A DNA stretch of 64,000 nucleotides, taken from contig NZ_JACOGA010000020.1 in assembly GCF_014284175.1 (NCBI RefSeq), positions 1 through 64,000 on the forward strand, written 5' to 3'. The stretch comes from Affinundibacterium flavidum. GTDB lineage: Bacteria > Pseudomonadota > Gammaproteobacteria > Burkholderiales > Burkholderiaceae_D. Within the stretch, counting starts at the first letter, position 1. Every line of letters begins with the position of its first letter. This document shows positions 1 to 8,953 of the stretch, piece by piece. Made by a program: the position numbers and the translations under genes. The notes beneath the pieces were generated by a model. That model had not been told where the DNA came from and did not search any database. It saw nothing but the letters and a program-made list of their open reading frames with translations.

Positions 1-166
1 AAACGCCAGCGGATAGAAGGTGGTGAAACCTAAGTTTCACGAGCCAATGACCAGAGACTTATTACGACTAGTGAACGTACTACACAGCGAAGCAGGAGTG
101 AGAAATGATGAATGAAAATTGAATACAATTCATTTGCAAGTCGTACTTGACATGCTTCATAGAAGG

Positions 167-191
167 GTGGGCACGGCATCATTGTGCCCAC
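167..191. repeat. REP-like palindrome, copy 1
   Basis: An 8-bp inverted repeat, GTGGGCAC and GTGCCCAC, with a 9-nt loop, followed by GCGTTACGG. The same palindrome and flank recur at 2651, 17232, 27039 and 27129, so this belongs to a dispersed extragenic family. The remainder of bases 1-291 shows nothing I can identify. Confidence 0.6.
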
Positions 192-291
192 GCGTTACGG
201 TTGCAGAAAGCGAAAAAATTTAAGAGCGCAAAGTTTTTTGCGATGACTATTAAATTTCCATGTACACAAAAAATGTGCCGACTACATACAT

Positions 292-885
292 TTATTCCGC
301 ACGCAACCAGCCTCTTTCAGTGGCGATATCAATTTGCGCTAATACGTAGTTCCAAAGCTTCGGTGCCGAAGTTTCGAGATATTGATTACGCTTGATCACC
401 TGATGTTTGAATACTGTATTTTGCGCCCAGCTACCGCCTTCGTTCTGCATGTTTTGAATCAAGGGAAGTATCCTATCCATCGCTTTTGCAAATTGCGCAT
501 CAGGTGTTTCGGCTTGTTCAAATTCATGCCAGAGTGAGGTGAATTTTTGACGCTGCGGTTCAGGCAAAAGTCCAAAGATGCGTTCCGCCGCCGCGATCTC
601 TTTATCTGACTGAGCACCCAATACCGAATGATGATCAAACGCGAAAGTATCACCTGCATCAATCTCCACGATGTCATGAATTAGCAGCATCAACGTTACC
701 CGAGAGATATCCACAGACTCATCCGCATACGTTGACAAAATATGTGCCGTTAGTGAGATATGCCAACTATGTTCCGCGCTATTTTCGAATCGGTTTTTAT
801 CAGCCTTGATTAGTGCTTTGCGATACACTGCTTTGAGTTTGTCGAGTTCGAGAATGAAATCAATTTGTTGGGAAAGTTCGTGCAT
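292..885 (-). CDS. HD-domain hydrolase, YfbR/HDDC2-like nucleotidase
   Basis: This 197-residue protein is a small metal-dependent phosphohydrolase of the HD superfamily. The metal-binding pattern is visible: H-x-H in AEHSWH near residue 40, the HD pair in LIHDIVEIDAGD near residue 70, and a conserved Asp in AKAMDRILP near residue 138. YfbR and HDDC2 relatives are of similar length and dephosphorylate deoxyribonucleoside 5'-monophosphates, so nucleotide salvage in the cytoplasm is the likely role. I chose the ATG at 885; a TTG two codons upstream is also open. It stands alone with no evident operon partner. The exact substrate is inferred from family only. Confidence 0.8.
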   Translation of the reverse strand: MHELSQQIDFILELDKLKAVYRKALIKADKNRFENSAEHSWHISLTAHILSTYADESVDISRVTLMLLIHDIVEIDAGDTFAFDHHSVLGAQSDKEIAAAERIFGLLPEPQRQKFTSLWHEFEQAETPDAQFAKAMDRILPLIQNMQNEGGSWAQNTVFKHQVIKRNQYLETSAPKLWNYVLAQIDIATERGWLRAE

Positions 886-1318
886 GTGCAAGCTAAAATG
901 AGGTTGGCTGGGAACTTGGATCTTCCGTGTTCACCCAATGAAGTCGGGCAGAGTGGAATTCTAAGCGCAATTAAATGTTCGCGCAGCAATTTCTATATGA
1001 CGTGCGAACCTGACATGAATTCCAAGCAATAAAATATCGAGGTGATCGCAAAGAAAGCGGTTCACACCGAAAGTGGGGGGAGTAAAAGTTAAGAAAGCGA
1101 ATTTCCAATCTACGTTCGAATTTTATGGGAAATTTGTTGAGCGACTTTAAGACATCAAAGTCATCGACAGCCCTCGAAAATTGAACAATCACTTCATGTC
1201 CATTACCCAAGATTTTTTAATTTCGATGCTATCCGTTTCTTCTCCCAAGCGCTCCCATCGGAAGTGCCATCCTCGTTCCTGTTTATTTAATCGGGCGCAA
1301 TTTCATCCAAGGCTTAGA
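886..1318. other. intergenic stretch, nothing recognised
   Basis: This stretch lies between the HD hydrolase and a weak small ORF. Short open frames occur on both strands but none has a recognisable motif or convincing start. I see no strong palindrome or terminator here. Confidence 0.4.
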
Positions 1319-1546
1319 TCAATTCAAAAGCTTATAGTCAAACCCCGTTACATAATCACTTTTTAGAACCAGCCAGCCATTTTGATCAGGTTTAAAAACC
1401 CAAAAAGGATGTTCAGATTCGACTTTCACATTATTGAGGTTTTCTGGTTTCAATGGCAACACTCGTCTAAGCTCACAATACTGCAAATGGGTTGCTCTAC
1501 TTTGCATTCTGTCGCAAACCTCATTATTGGCAAACGCAATTTTCAT
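1319..1546 (-). CDS. small hypothetical protein, uncertain
   Basis: A 75-codon frame on the minus strand with an ordinary-looking composition. Its C-terminal part is rich in aromatic and charged residues (HPFWVFKPDQNGWLVLKSDY), which is more protein-like than the neighbouring chance frames. I do not recognise the family and the ribosome-binding site is weak. It lies divergent from the TraB/GumN gene and overlaps what would be that gene's upstream region. It could be the remnant of a larger gene or no gene at all. Confidence 0.25.
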   Translation of the reverse strand: MKIAFANNEVCDRMQSRATHLQYCELRRVLPLKPENLNNVKVESEHPFWVFKPDQNGWLVLKSDYVTGFDYKLLN

Positions 1547-1606
1547 ACACTGCGTGTTTTTCACTACAAGTGCACAAATTGTGCACAAAACCCGGAGAGT
1601 TGAATC

Positions 1607-2533
1607 ATGCAAATCACCAAGAATCAACAGAATGCTTTATCGCGACGTCAGGTATTAAAAGCCATGGCGGCATTTTCTGCCGCAGCAGGTTTTGAGTTAA
1701 GTGGCCTTGTTTCCGCTGCAGAAAAAGAAGCTATTGGAACAAAGTCATGGCCATTGTGGAAAGTGGAAAAGGCGGGACATACAGTCTATCTGATGGGACA
1801 GACACCGCCTCGCGCCACAGCGTGGAGTGATACGCGCATAGAAAGCCTAGTAAAGATATGTGGCACCATCTGGACTGAAACTAATCGTATTCATCGCCAA
1901 AATCCCAAGGCGCTAGCTTTGAAGTATGGACTGGATCCGAAAAAGCCATTAAGTGAATGGCTGAGTGCTGCCGATTTGACTCGCGTTAAGCAGGCGGCTG
2001 AACTTGCGAAGTTACCGCTGGAAATGATTGCGCCGCTACGACCATGGTTGGCTGCGAGCATGATCGAATCTGCTTATTTCCAGGCCATGAAACTAGATGA
2101 GCAGGGAACTGCCGAAAGCGTTCTGCTGCGCAGCGCCCAGATAGCCAAGGTTCCGCAAGCCAGTGAATTTGAAACGCAGGATGATGTCCTTCAATTCATG
2201 GGCGAAATGTCCGCTCAGGAAGACGTGCAATTTCTACAGTACACGCTGAATCATATCTTGGCAGGAACCATAGAAAATGAGCGTGTCTATTCAGCCTGGG
2301 CGCATGGCGATACCACACCCGCCGCCGAATTTGTCGATGCTATGAAGCGCTCGCAACCGGATCTCTATGCCAAGCATGTGGTAGGACGTAACCGTAACTG
2401 GCTGCCACGATTTGCCGCGATGCAAAAACAGACCGCGCCATCGCTGGTAATTGTCGGCCTGTATCACATGGTAGGCCCAGACAGTCTGGTGGAACAGCTT
2501 AAGGCAGACGGTTGGCGTTTGCAGCTAGCTTAG
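1607..2533 (+). CDS. TraB/GumN family protein with Tat-like signal
   Basis: This 308-residue protein begins with a twin-arginine-type leader (SRRQVLKAMAAFSAAAGF), so export is likely. The body matches the TraB/GumN family, seen in the alternating helices and the C-terminal GLYHMVG box followed by a DSL...L...GW tail. The N-terminal GxxH box normally present in this family reads GQTPP, so its His is missing and activity, if hydrolytic, may be altered. TraB-type proteins are suspected metalloproteases related to Tiki, but their bacterial role is poorly known. The ATG follows a GGAG about eight bases upstream. No operon partner is evident. Confidence 0.75.
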   Translation: MQITKNQQNALSRRQVLKAMAAFSAAAGFELSGLVSAAEKEAIGTKSWPLWKVEKAGHTVYLMGQTPPRATAWSDTRIESLVKICGTIWTETNRIHRQNPKALALKYGLDPKKPLSEWLSAADLTRVKQAAELAKLPLEMIAPLRPWLAASMIESAYFQAMKLDEQGTAESVLLRSAQIAKVPQASEFETQDDVLQFMGEMSAQEDVQFLQYTLNHILAGTIENERVYSAWAHGDTTPAAEFVDAMKRSQPDLYAKHVVGRNRNWLPRFAAMQKQTAPSLVIVGLYHMVGPDSLVEQLKADGWRLQLA

Positions 2534-2650
2534 CAAGTCTAGGAGTCAGTCTTGTAAGAGAGTAAAAAGGGGGCAGTCCTATCCCAATATTGATGACGAT
2601 AGCATGGACGTATTGCATGACGTGGTTGAGTTCGGATTTGTTGACGTGGT

Positions 2651-2669
2651 GTGGGCATGTCGTGCCCAC
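2651..2669. repeat. REP-like palindrome, copy 2
   Basis: GTGGGCA and TGCCCAC arms around a 5-nt loop, sitting between convergent gene ends. It belongs to the same family as the copies at 167, 17232 and 27039. Confidence 0.55.
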
Positions 2670-2678
2670 CTTACATGC

Positions 2679-3539
2679 CTAATGAACGACTACGATCATT
2701 CGGCTGCGGTACCAAACCTGGCCTTTTCCAGTGTTAAGGTTGACATTTTTTTTAATATCAAATTGTTCGGATTTTCTTAAAACTTCGCGCCAAGTCTTGC
2801 ATCCATATTTAGATGGCGTTTGTGTATTATCGCTCATCCGTATATGCTCAATAGCGGTGTCAAGTAAGGTCCAACCATGCAGTGCACAGGACTTTTCGGC
2901 ACTACGCAAATACTCCACTATCGTGCTTCGATTCCATTGCACGTCCCCATCCGGCAAGACACCATGAAGAAATGCATTCTCACATTCTGTCGTGCCTATA
3001 TATGCTGAGATCGCAGTACGCGCATCACAAAGCGCTTTGGACCACAACTGCAGTTGTAATAGTTGAGTGCCTATTTTCTCATCGCATTCATCGAGATAGG
3101 CATCTGCTTTGTGGCATTCAGATATTGACGAGATTTTAAACCGTTCAATAAATTGGTGCACTAGCCCATTTCTCAAATCGACGAAGTCCACTAATGCTTG
3201 TTTCGTCTTTTCGAACTCCTTATCAGGCATTGATATCTGAAATTTCGTGCTTATCCAACCAGTTTCGCTAACTTCTTTTGGTTCGTTTCCAGGAATCTCT
3301 TCCGTCGTTGCCGGCGGGCAGAGTTCACCCCACAGCAAACTAACGAGTCCACCCATGGTTGTCCTGCTAATATCGGCTAGTTTCTTGTTTTGGATGTTAA
3401 GAATTTCATCAACATGACCTTGTACCGACGCGTGAGACACCAAGATTTTTAACAACTGTTCGATTTGCTGTAAGCGGAACATACAACGTCCAAATTTACG
3501 CTGTACTTCTTGTTGTACTTTGACTATGTCTTCGTTCAT
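2679..3539 (-). CDS. probable HEPN + OST-HTH/LOTUS protein
   Basis: This is a 286-residue cytoplasmic protein. Residues 1-180 are helical and contain LRNGLVH at 122-128, which fits the R-x4-H catalytic signature of HEPN RNases. Residues about 203-280 resemble an OST-HTH/LOTUS winged helix: a GWTLLDTAI helix, then KYGCKTWREVLRK and a short beta hairpin ending VWYRS. LOTUS domains bind RNA, so the pairing suggests an RNA-targeting nuclease of a conflict or toxin type. There is no clear antitoxin neighbour; the flanks are a REP palindrome and a kinase-gene relic. Domain assignments are by eye and the HEPN call is the weaker of the two. Confidence 0.55.
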   Translation of the reverse strand: MNEDIVKVQQEVQRKFGRCMFRLQQIEQLLKILVSHASVQGHVDEILNIQNKKLADISRTTMGGLVSLLWGELCPPATTEEIPGNEPKEVSETGWISTKFQISMPDKEFEKTKQALVDFVDLRNGLVHQFIERFKISSISECHKADAYLDECDEKIGTQLLQLQLWSKALCDARTAISAYIGTTECENAFLHGVLPDGDVQWNRSTIVEYLRSAEKSCALHGWTLLDTAIEHIRMSDNTQTPSKYGCKTWREVLRKSEQFDIKKNVNLNTGKGQVWYRSRMIVVVH

Positions 3540-3636
3540 GGTTTCGCTAAGCAGAGGAGAATGATGGGATCACGTTTCGCGACTGTACATTTGTGACGTT
3601 AACCTTGCATATCTAGACTTACACACGTGCCGAGAT

Positions 3637-3850
3637 GCCGATCAGTCAGCCACGATTTGATCTGCATTCACAAAATCCGGCACCACCAAATAATCACACA
3701 AAACTAAAGGTGCGACAGTAGATTCATCCGTGCCATTTGTTTCTCGGATGACTAGCGTTGTGGCATGGACTTATCCCCCCGTTTTATTGATCAGGTGTGG
3801 TGCTATCTTTTCGTTAAAATTGATGCGGGGGCATGGAATGATAGAACTAA
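3637..3850 (-). pseudogene. decayed zeta-toxin-like kinase fragment A
   Basis: This minus-strand stretch aligns base for base with codons 1-50 of the intact kinase gene at 26441-27013. The reading frame is broken: the part after the P-loop still encodes PLVLCDYLVVPDFVNADQIV, but the P-loop half is out of frame and contains stops. The homology continues upstream into a shared T-rich tail (TTTTCGTTAAAATTGAT) also found next to fragment B. There is nothing else in this gap. Confidence 0.75.
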
Positions 3851-3861
3851 GCCCATGTACC

Positions 3862-4401
3862 TTATTTCGCGCCAGAGACGGTGCTCGGTGCTGGTGTATT
3901 GATGGCTTGATTCAAATCGGCGACGATACCATCCAGACTGCTTTCACCATAGCCGCGATAGACCTGAATAATTTTTCCGTCACGTCCAATAATGACTAAA
4001 TGCGGAATGCCTTTGACACCAAAGCTCTTCGCATAAGTTTCATCGGGATCATAGGCCAACATCATTTTTAAATCTTTGAGTGTACGTGCGACTTTTCGAA
4101 ATACATCGCGCTCTTCTGTATTGACTGCAATGACCTGTACTCGATCTTCACCACCAAGATTTTGTATGTTTTCCAGGATGGGCAATTCTTTCAAACAATA
4201 GGTACACCAAGTCGCCCAGAACGAAACCACCACGACTTTTCCTGCATAACTCGACAGCGTAATGACTTTGCCATCGAGTGTTCGTCCCAATTCGTTGGGA
4301 GCAGGCTGTCCCACTGAATTCGCAGCAAATAATTCCGCACTCAAAAGTAGAGTGCAAGCCGCTAATGCAGACCGTAAAACAGATTTGGAAAACAAACGCA
4401 T
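3862..4401 (-). CDS. TlpA/ResA-like periplasmic thioredoxin
   Basis: This 179-residue secreted protein has an N-terminal signal peptide (hydrophobic core LAACTLLLSAELFA) followed by an AhpC/TSA-thioredoxin fold. The redox centre is WCTYC near residue 66, and the cis-proline loop GIPHLV lies near residue 135. TlpA and ResA relatives reduce disulfides in apocytochromes or metallochaperones in the periplasm. The CTYC dipeptide is not the usual CPxC, so the redox potential may differ. No cytochrome-maturation genes lie nearby, so the partner is unknown. The gene is flanked on both sides by kinase-gene relics. Confidence 0.85.
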   Translation of the reverse strand: MRLFSKSVLRSALAACTLLLSAELFAANSVGQPAPNELGRTLDGKVITLSSYAGKVVVVSFWATWCTYCLKELPILENIQNLGGEDRVQVIAVNTEERDVFRKVARTLKDLKMMLAYDPDETYAKSFGVKGIPHLVIIGRDGKIIQVYRGYGESSLDGIVADLNQAINTPAPSTVSGAK

Positions 4402-4507
4402 TTTCTTGTTCCTAAAAGATTTTGTGAAAAGGGGTCTCGCTATCCTAATTAGCGCTTCTTCGTCTTATATTATGAAGCTGGCAGGTGGTGAACTTTACTT
4501 CACTTCC

Positions 4508-4740
4508 GGATTAAATGCCAATGGACGAGCCGCGACTTGATCCGCATTAACAAAATCCGGCACGACTAAATAGTCACGCAAAACCAAAGGCGCGATGAGA
4601 GATCTACCTGAACCTTTGGAACCTCCGATGACGATGAAGTGGGTTTGTGGCAAGGGCTTGCGTTTCCCGTTTTAATGATGAATTGTGATTCTATTTTTTT
4701 TCGTTAAAATTGATCGGGATGTCGGCAGGTCAGACCCCAT
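4508..4740 (-). pseudogene. decayed zeta-toxin-like kinase fragment B
   Basis: The best-preserved relic: about 50 codons remain in frame (HFIVIGGSKGSGRS, then PLVLRDYLVVPDFVNADQV, ending at FNPE). The P-loop Lys is replaced by Arg, which would abolish nucleotide binding. Homology to the intact gene at 26441-27013 stops abruptly at codon 50. The tail to about 4740 matches fragment A and ends in GGTCAGACCCC. Confidence 0.8.
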
Positions 4741-4752
4741 GACTGATTTTCA

Positions 4753-6273
4753 TCATTGCTGCCATACCTGAACATTGCTAAACCCACGCTCACGTAAATG
4801 CGCCACCTGCATGCCGCTCATCACGCCTTTATCGCAATACAAAAAATAGTTTTTGGATTGATCAAGTTTAGCAAATTCGGTCAAGATCCTATAGTAGGGG
4901 ATGTGCTGTATGTTCAGTTTGGAATGCTTACGCAATTGCGGCGCAAGAGTACTATTTTGCGCATCGGGCCGCACATCGATAATTACATTCATGAGTACAT
5001 CAGTGAGCACGTCTTCCGTACTTGACATTGTTGTGTCTGTCTGCGAGTTTGCGACACAGCGTAGCTCAGTGAGTAGCTCAGTGAGTGGCGCAGCGGTTTC
5101 TAGCTCTTGCATCAAGTCTTTGATGTCAAAGTATTGCACTGCGTCTATCGCGTTCTGCAAAATGTCAGCATCTAAGCGCTCCTCATCAAGCTCTACTTTA
5201 GTAAGTTTGACTCTCGCATTGGGATTGCTGGAAATGGCAGCACAAAATTCAGGAATGGACGCAGCCAACTCGGCTACGCCTATGCGACGCGCCATATCGA
5301 TAATATCGGGCTTATCCCAACTCACCAGTGGGCGCAACACCACCGTTTCACTCGCACGGTCAATTGCATTCAGATTCGTCAGCGTTTGACTCGACACCTG
5401 ACCCAAGGCTTCACCCGTCACTAAGGCAGGGATTTCCCAGCGCTGCGCCAAACTATCCGCTACGCGTAACATGCTGCGCTTCAGCACAACGCCTTGATTG
5501 CCAACCGGTATGCGCTCAAGGATTTGCGCCAATACTTGCGCAAAATTCACTTCAAAGAAACGTACCCGATGCGAAGCCCCATAGCGCTGCCACAAATTTA
5601 CTGCCATCTGCTTAACACCGCGGGAATGCTGCGCGCCACCTAAATTAAAGAAGCAATAATGCACCTTGCAGCCGCGTTTAATGAGTTGCATAGACGCCAC
5701 CGCTGAATCAAATCCACCTGAAATCAGCGACAAAACTTCCTCCTGTGTTCCCACAGGATAGCCGCCCAAACCTGGATACTCGGCTTCCACTAGCAGCGTA
5801 TTTTTGGAGTTCACTTCTAGGCGTATTGGCAATTGTGGATTGTCCAAATCCACGCCGCAACTCGGGAATTCATCCAGAAGCGCACCACCAATGCGACGCG
5901 CTAAACCTAGCGAAGTAAATTCATGCGAGCCACTACGCTTAACTTGCACCGCAAATGTTTTCCCGTTCAACTGACTACCAAAAGCAGTGCGCACCGCAGT
6001 CAACATCACTTCAGGATCAAACGTGTTGAGAATACGCACGGCGAGAATTTTCTGAATACCCGAAATACGCCCAAGCGCATCGACCAGAGCCGCTTGATCA
6101 GCGCTAGGCGTCACCTGAACCACCAGCCTATCCCACTCGCGCAGCACTTTGATCTCTTGATCGATAGACGACAAAATTGTATGGATATTGATCTGCAATG
6201 CAGTGATATAACGCCTGCGTAATGAGGCACTTTTCAAAGTGATTTCAGGGAAGAGTTTTACGACATAATTCAT
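4753..6273 (-). CDS. thiI: tRNA 4-thiouridine / thiazole sulfurtransferase ThiI
   Basis: This 506-residue cytoplasmic enzyme makes 4-thiouridine at tRNA position 8 and, in species with the rhodanese extension, supplies sulfur for the thiamin thiazole. The order is a ferredoxin-like and THUMP N-terminus (1-165), then an adenylating PP-loop domain with SGGFDS near residue 192, then a C-terminal rhodanese domain with the catalytic Cys in YCDKGVMSG near residue 482. Length is close to the E. coli enzyme. I start at ATG 6273; a TTG six codons upstream is open but lacks support. The gene stands alone with no thi neighbours. Confidence 0.93.
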   Translation of the reverse strand: MNYVVKLFPEITLKSASLRRRYITALQINIHTILSSIDQEIKVLREWDRLVVQVTPSADQAALVDALGRISGIQKILAVRILNTFDPEVMLTAVRTAFGSQLNGKTFAVQVKRSGSHEFTSLGLARRIGGALLDEFPSCGVDLDNPQLPIRLEVNSKNTLLVEAEYPGLGGYPVGTQEEVLSLISGGFDSAVASMQLIKRGCKVHYCFFNLGGAQHSRGVKQMAVNLWQRYGASHRVRFFEVNFAQVLAQILERIPVGNQGVVLKRSMLRVADSLAQRWEIPALVTGEALGQVSSQTLTNLNAIDRASETVVLRPLVSWDKPDIIDMARRIGVAELAASIPEFCAAISSNPNARVKLTKVELDEERLDADILQNAIDAVQYFDIKDLMQELETAAPLTELLTELRCVANSQTDTTMSSTEDVLTDVLMNVIIDVRPDAQNSTLAPQLRKHSKLNIQHIPYYRILTEFAKLDQSKNYFLYCDKGVMSGMQVAHLRERGFSNVQVWQQ

Positions 6274-6674
6274 AATGAAGACGGTTTTCAAGCAGGCAAA
6301 ACCTCACATTATAAGGGATGTAGTTCGCTATTTTTGATCAAGCCAGGCGCTGAAATCCCCACAGCGCTGCTGGCAATGCGCTTGATTGTGGCGGGCATTG
6401 AGAAGATGAAAATCAAAAAATATATTCATTTGGGAGAACTTTACTCACTTCCCAAGACGACTCTGGCTCGTGTTTGCTTTGTGAGGGCGCTCGGCAGTGG
6501 GACTTGAGTAAAAGGTCGAGAAGATAGAAACGGCAAGCTTAAACAGTCTTCCAAATCACTTCACAACTATCCGTCAAAGTAGCTCCTCGAGATTTGGGGT
6601 AAGGACTCGCAATGATGCATTGCTGAGACGGCGTTGCATGTCAAATCTTGATCCCTTGTTTTCAGTGGTGCAAA
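6274..6674. other. intergenic, nothing recognised
   Basis: About 400 bases upstream of thiI and downstream of the LysR gene. It presumably contains the thiI promoter. I see no gene, strong hairpin or repeat family member. Confidence 0.4.
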
Positions 6675-7559
6675 CTAATTCAAGCTTAGCTGGCTTGCCA
6701 AATGTGCGAACACGGTAGAGACGCGTCTGAGATGTTTCGATTCCGTGTGTGTGAGTAGCCAGAGTTCAGTTTGGCACTCATCAAGCGTATCGGTAATTTG
6801 TCGCAGTTCGCTACGATGCTGGCCTAGGAATAGCGGAACAATACCGACCCCCAAGCCCTGCACCACAAATTCAGCCACAGTTAAAATACTGCTGACTCGA
6901 TATTGCGGCTGCACTTTCGGGAAGTATTTTTTTCTCCACAATACCGAGGGATGTTCTGGCAGGGCATCGTCAGGTGCTATCCATGCACTATTCTGCGCAC
7001 GGACGTCGTCCATGCTTTTAATGCCACTTCCGATTGAAGCAAACAAGGCGATACGGATAGGGCCTATACATTTTCCTACTAAATGTTGTGGTGGCTTTTT
7101 CGTCGCGCGCAGCGCAATATCTGCGTCTCGGCGAGTCAGATTGGCCAGTTCATTTCCCGTATGCATTTCGAGCTCAAGCAGTGGATGCGCGACTCGCAAA
7201 GAGGGCAGTACGCGAGCGACCAAACCATGCAAAATAGTGTCGGTTGTAGTTAGGCGCACGGTGCCAGATACCTGATCGGGCACAAGCTGGGCGGCAGAAC
7301 GTGCCAATTCCAGTTCTCGCTCTAACTGCTCTGCATGTGCTGTCAATACTTGTGCCAGTTCCAGCGCTAAGTAGCCGTTACGTGATCTGGTAAAGAGTGG
7401 TTGGCCCAAACCACGTTCGATGCGTTGTATCGAACGAAATACCGTCGATGCATCCAGCACCAGACGTTCTCCAGCTGCCGCCAGCGTACCACCTCGATGC
7501 AAAGCCAGCACCAATTCAAGATCAGCCGCACTTAATTTGTATTGCGTTTTCGCAATCAT
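6675..7559 (-). CDS. LysR-family transcriptional regulator
   Basis: This 294-residue protein has the LysR plan. An N-terminal winged helix (residues 10-70) is recognisable from LHRGGTLAAAGERL and STVFRSIQRIERGLGQPLF. A periplasmic-binding-like effector domain (about 92-290) has the typical GLGVGIVPLFL patch near residue 235. It is transcribed divergently from the DoxX-GST pair with about 80 bases between starts, the classic arrangement for a regulator of the neighbouring operon. Its effector may be a reactive or aromatic compound, inferred from the targets. The ATG at 7559 is preferred to a GTG three codons earlier. Confidence 0.88.
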   Translation of the reverse strand: MIAKTQYKLSAADLELVLALHRGGTLAAAGERLVLDASTVFRSIQRIERGLGQPLFTRSRNGYLALELAQVLTAHAEQLERELELARSAAQLVPDQVSGTVRLTTTDTILHGLVARVLPSLRVAHPLLELEMHTGNELANLTRRDADIALRATKKPPQHLVGKCIGPIRIALFASIGSGIKSMDDVRAQNSAWIAPDDALPEHPSVLWRKKYFPKVQPQYRVSSILTVAEFVVQGLGVGIVPLFLGQHRSELRQITDTLDECQTELWLLTHTESKHLRRVSTVFAHLASQLSLN

Positions 7560-7637
7560 AGAATTCACTTATGCCTATTTTTTATGCGTTATGGCAATCA
7601 TATACTGAGGGCTTCAACAACTCAATGGCACCATGAA

Positions 7638-8084
7638 ATGACCAACAACAGGACCAACAACATGAACAACAATATGAAAAACAACGCTGCCCAATTTGGC
7701 ATCAGCTTATTACGCCTTAGCCTAGGCATCATGTGGCTGGCGCACGCTGCGTTGAAATATTTTGTGTTTACGCTGCCGGGCACAGCTGGGTATTTTGAAA
7801 GTATCGGTTTTGCCGGATTTTTGGCGTATCCGGTATTTGCTGCCGAATTTTTGGGTGGCATCGCATTGATTTTTGGCGTGTACGCCAGACAAGTTTCTTT
7901 GGCGTTAGTGCCTGTCATGTTGACGGCGACATGGGTACATCTGCCAAATGGTTGGACTCACACTAGCCCAGGTGGTGGTTGGGAATATCCACTGTTTCTC
8001 AGCATTGCCTCGATCTCACTTTGGTTGATTGGCGATGGCAGTTTTGCCGCCCGCCGCAGCCAACGGTTTACCTTTTCTGAATGA
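7638..8084 (+). CDS. DoxX-family membrane protein
   Basis: This 148-residue inner-membrane protein has four predicted helices after an Asn-rich, low-complexity N-terminus. The helices fall at roughly 19-38, 55-75, 82-100 and 118-135. LLRLSLGIMWLAHAALK and the PVFAAEFLGGIALIFG segment are typical of the DoxX/SURF4-like family, which is linked to quinone and thiol redox homeostasis. The stop lies ten bases before the GST start, so the two are cotranscribed. The repeated ATG-containing Asn codons leave the exact start uncertain (7638 or 7662). Confidence 0.8.
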   Translation: MTNNRTNNMNNNMKNNAAQFGISLLRLSLGIMWLAHAALKYFVFTLPGTAGYFESIGFAGFLAYPVFAAEFLGGIALIFGVYARQVSLALVPVMLTATWVHLPNGWTHTSPGGGWEYPLFLSIASISLWLIGDGSFAARRSQRFTFSE

Positions 8085-8094
8085 GGAGTGTGAC

Positions 8095-8811
8095 ATGTCA
8101 ACTTCCAGCATACTTCTGCCCACTTTTACTTTACTCAGTCATCCTTTGTGCCCTTATGTACAGCGTGCGGCAATTTTACTTCGCGAAAAAGGCATTCCTT
8201 TCGAACGCAAAGAGATCGATCTGGCGAACAAACCAACATGGTTTTTGCAGCTATCACCGCTAGGGAAAACACCGGTCTTGATGGTGGACGATGAAGCAAT
8301 TTTTGAATCCGCTGTGATCTGCGAATACCTCGACGAAACGCAAGCACCACATCTGCATCCTGCGCACCCACTACAACGTGCGCGGCACCGTGCATGGATG
8401 GAGTTTGGTACTAGCATCTTAAACAGCGTAGCGAGTTTCTATAATGCGCCAGATGAGAAGACGCTCGCCTTGAAGGTCAACGAAATAGCAGAAAAATTCG
8501 CGCAGATAGAATTAGTATTGAGCGAGAGAGGTGGTTATTTTTCGGGAGAGGATTTTTCTATGGTCGATGCGGTGTTCGGACCACTGTTTCGGTATTTTGA
8601 CACGTTTGAATTGATCGATGACTTTGGCTTTTTTAAGCACACGCCCAAGGTATGCGCCTGGCGCCAACAATTAGCATTACGCCCGTCAATTCAAGGCGCT
8701 GTTAGCGGAGACTTTCGAGAGCAATTAACGACCTTTTTAGTCAATCGGCAATCTGCCTTATCAAAACGAATGGAAAAAATTTTCGCTCCACGTGAAATGA
8801 TTACTGCTTGA
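8095..8811 (+). CDS. glutathione S-transferase, omega-like
   Basis: This 238-residue cytosolic enzyme has a thioredoxin-fold N-terminal domain with a CPYVQR active-site segment (Cys near residue 20), cis-proline TPVLMVDD and the glutathione-contact ESAVICEYLDE, then an all-helical C-terminal domain. Cys-type GSTs carry out thiol transfer, dehydroascorbate reduction or deglutathionylation. ATG 8095 follows a GAGGAG-type ribosome-binding site; in-frame codons upstream belong to the doxX overlap. With DoxX and the divergent LysR it forms a probable redox or electrophile-response cluster. About 140 bases downstream hold no gene. Confidence 0.88.
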   Translation: MSTSSILLPTFTLLSHPLCPYVQRAAILLREKGIPFERKEIDLANKPTWFLQLSPLGKTPVLMVDDEAIFESAVICEYLDETQAPHLHPAHPLQRARHRAWMEFGTSILNSVASFYNAPDEKTLALKVNEIAEKFAQIELVLSERGGYFSGEDFSMVDAVFGPLFRYFDTFELIDDFGFFKHTPKVCAWRQQLALRPSIQGAVSGDFREQLTTFLVNRQSALSKRMEKIFAPREMITA

Positions 8812-8953
8812 GGTCTTTTGATATGTCTCACATTAAATTTCGTAGAGCGGGCAAATTGCGCTCTTTTTTCTACGGTGCTGACAAAAAGCGATCCTTTACT
8901 TTATTGGTTTTTCGTTACACTATTGCTTCTTCTTTTGTAGTGGGAGGTAATCG

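Noticed and set aside
4262-4540. Plus-strand frame across the TlpA start
   Set aside because: It is antisense to a strong signal-peptide gene and has no coding features.
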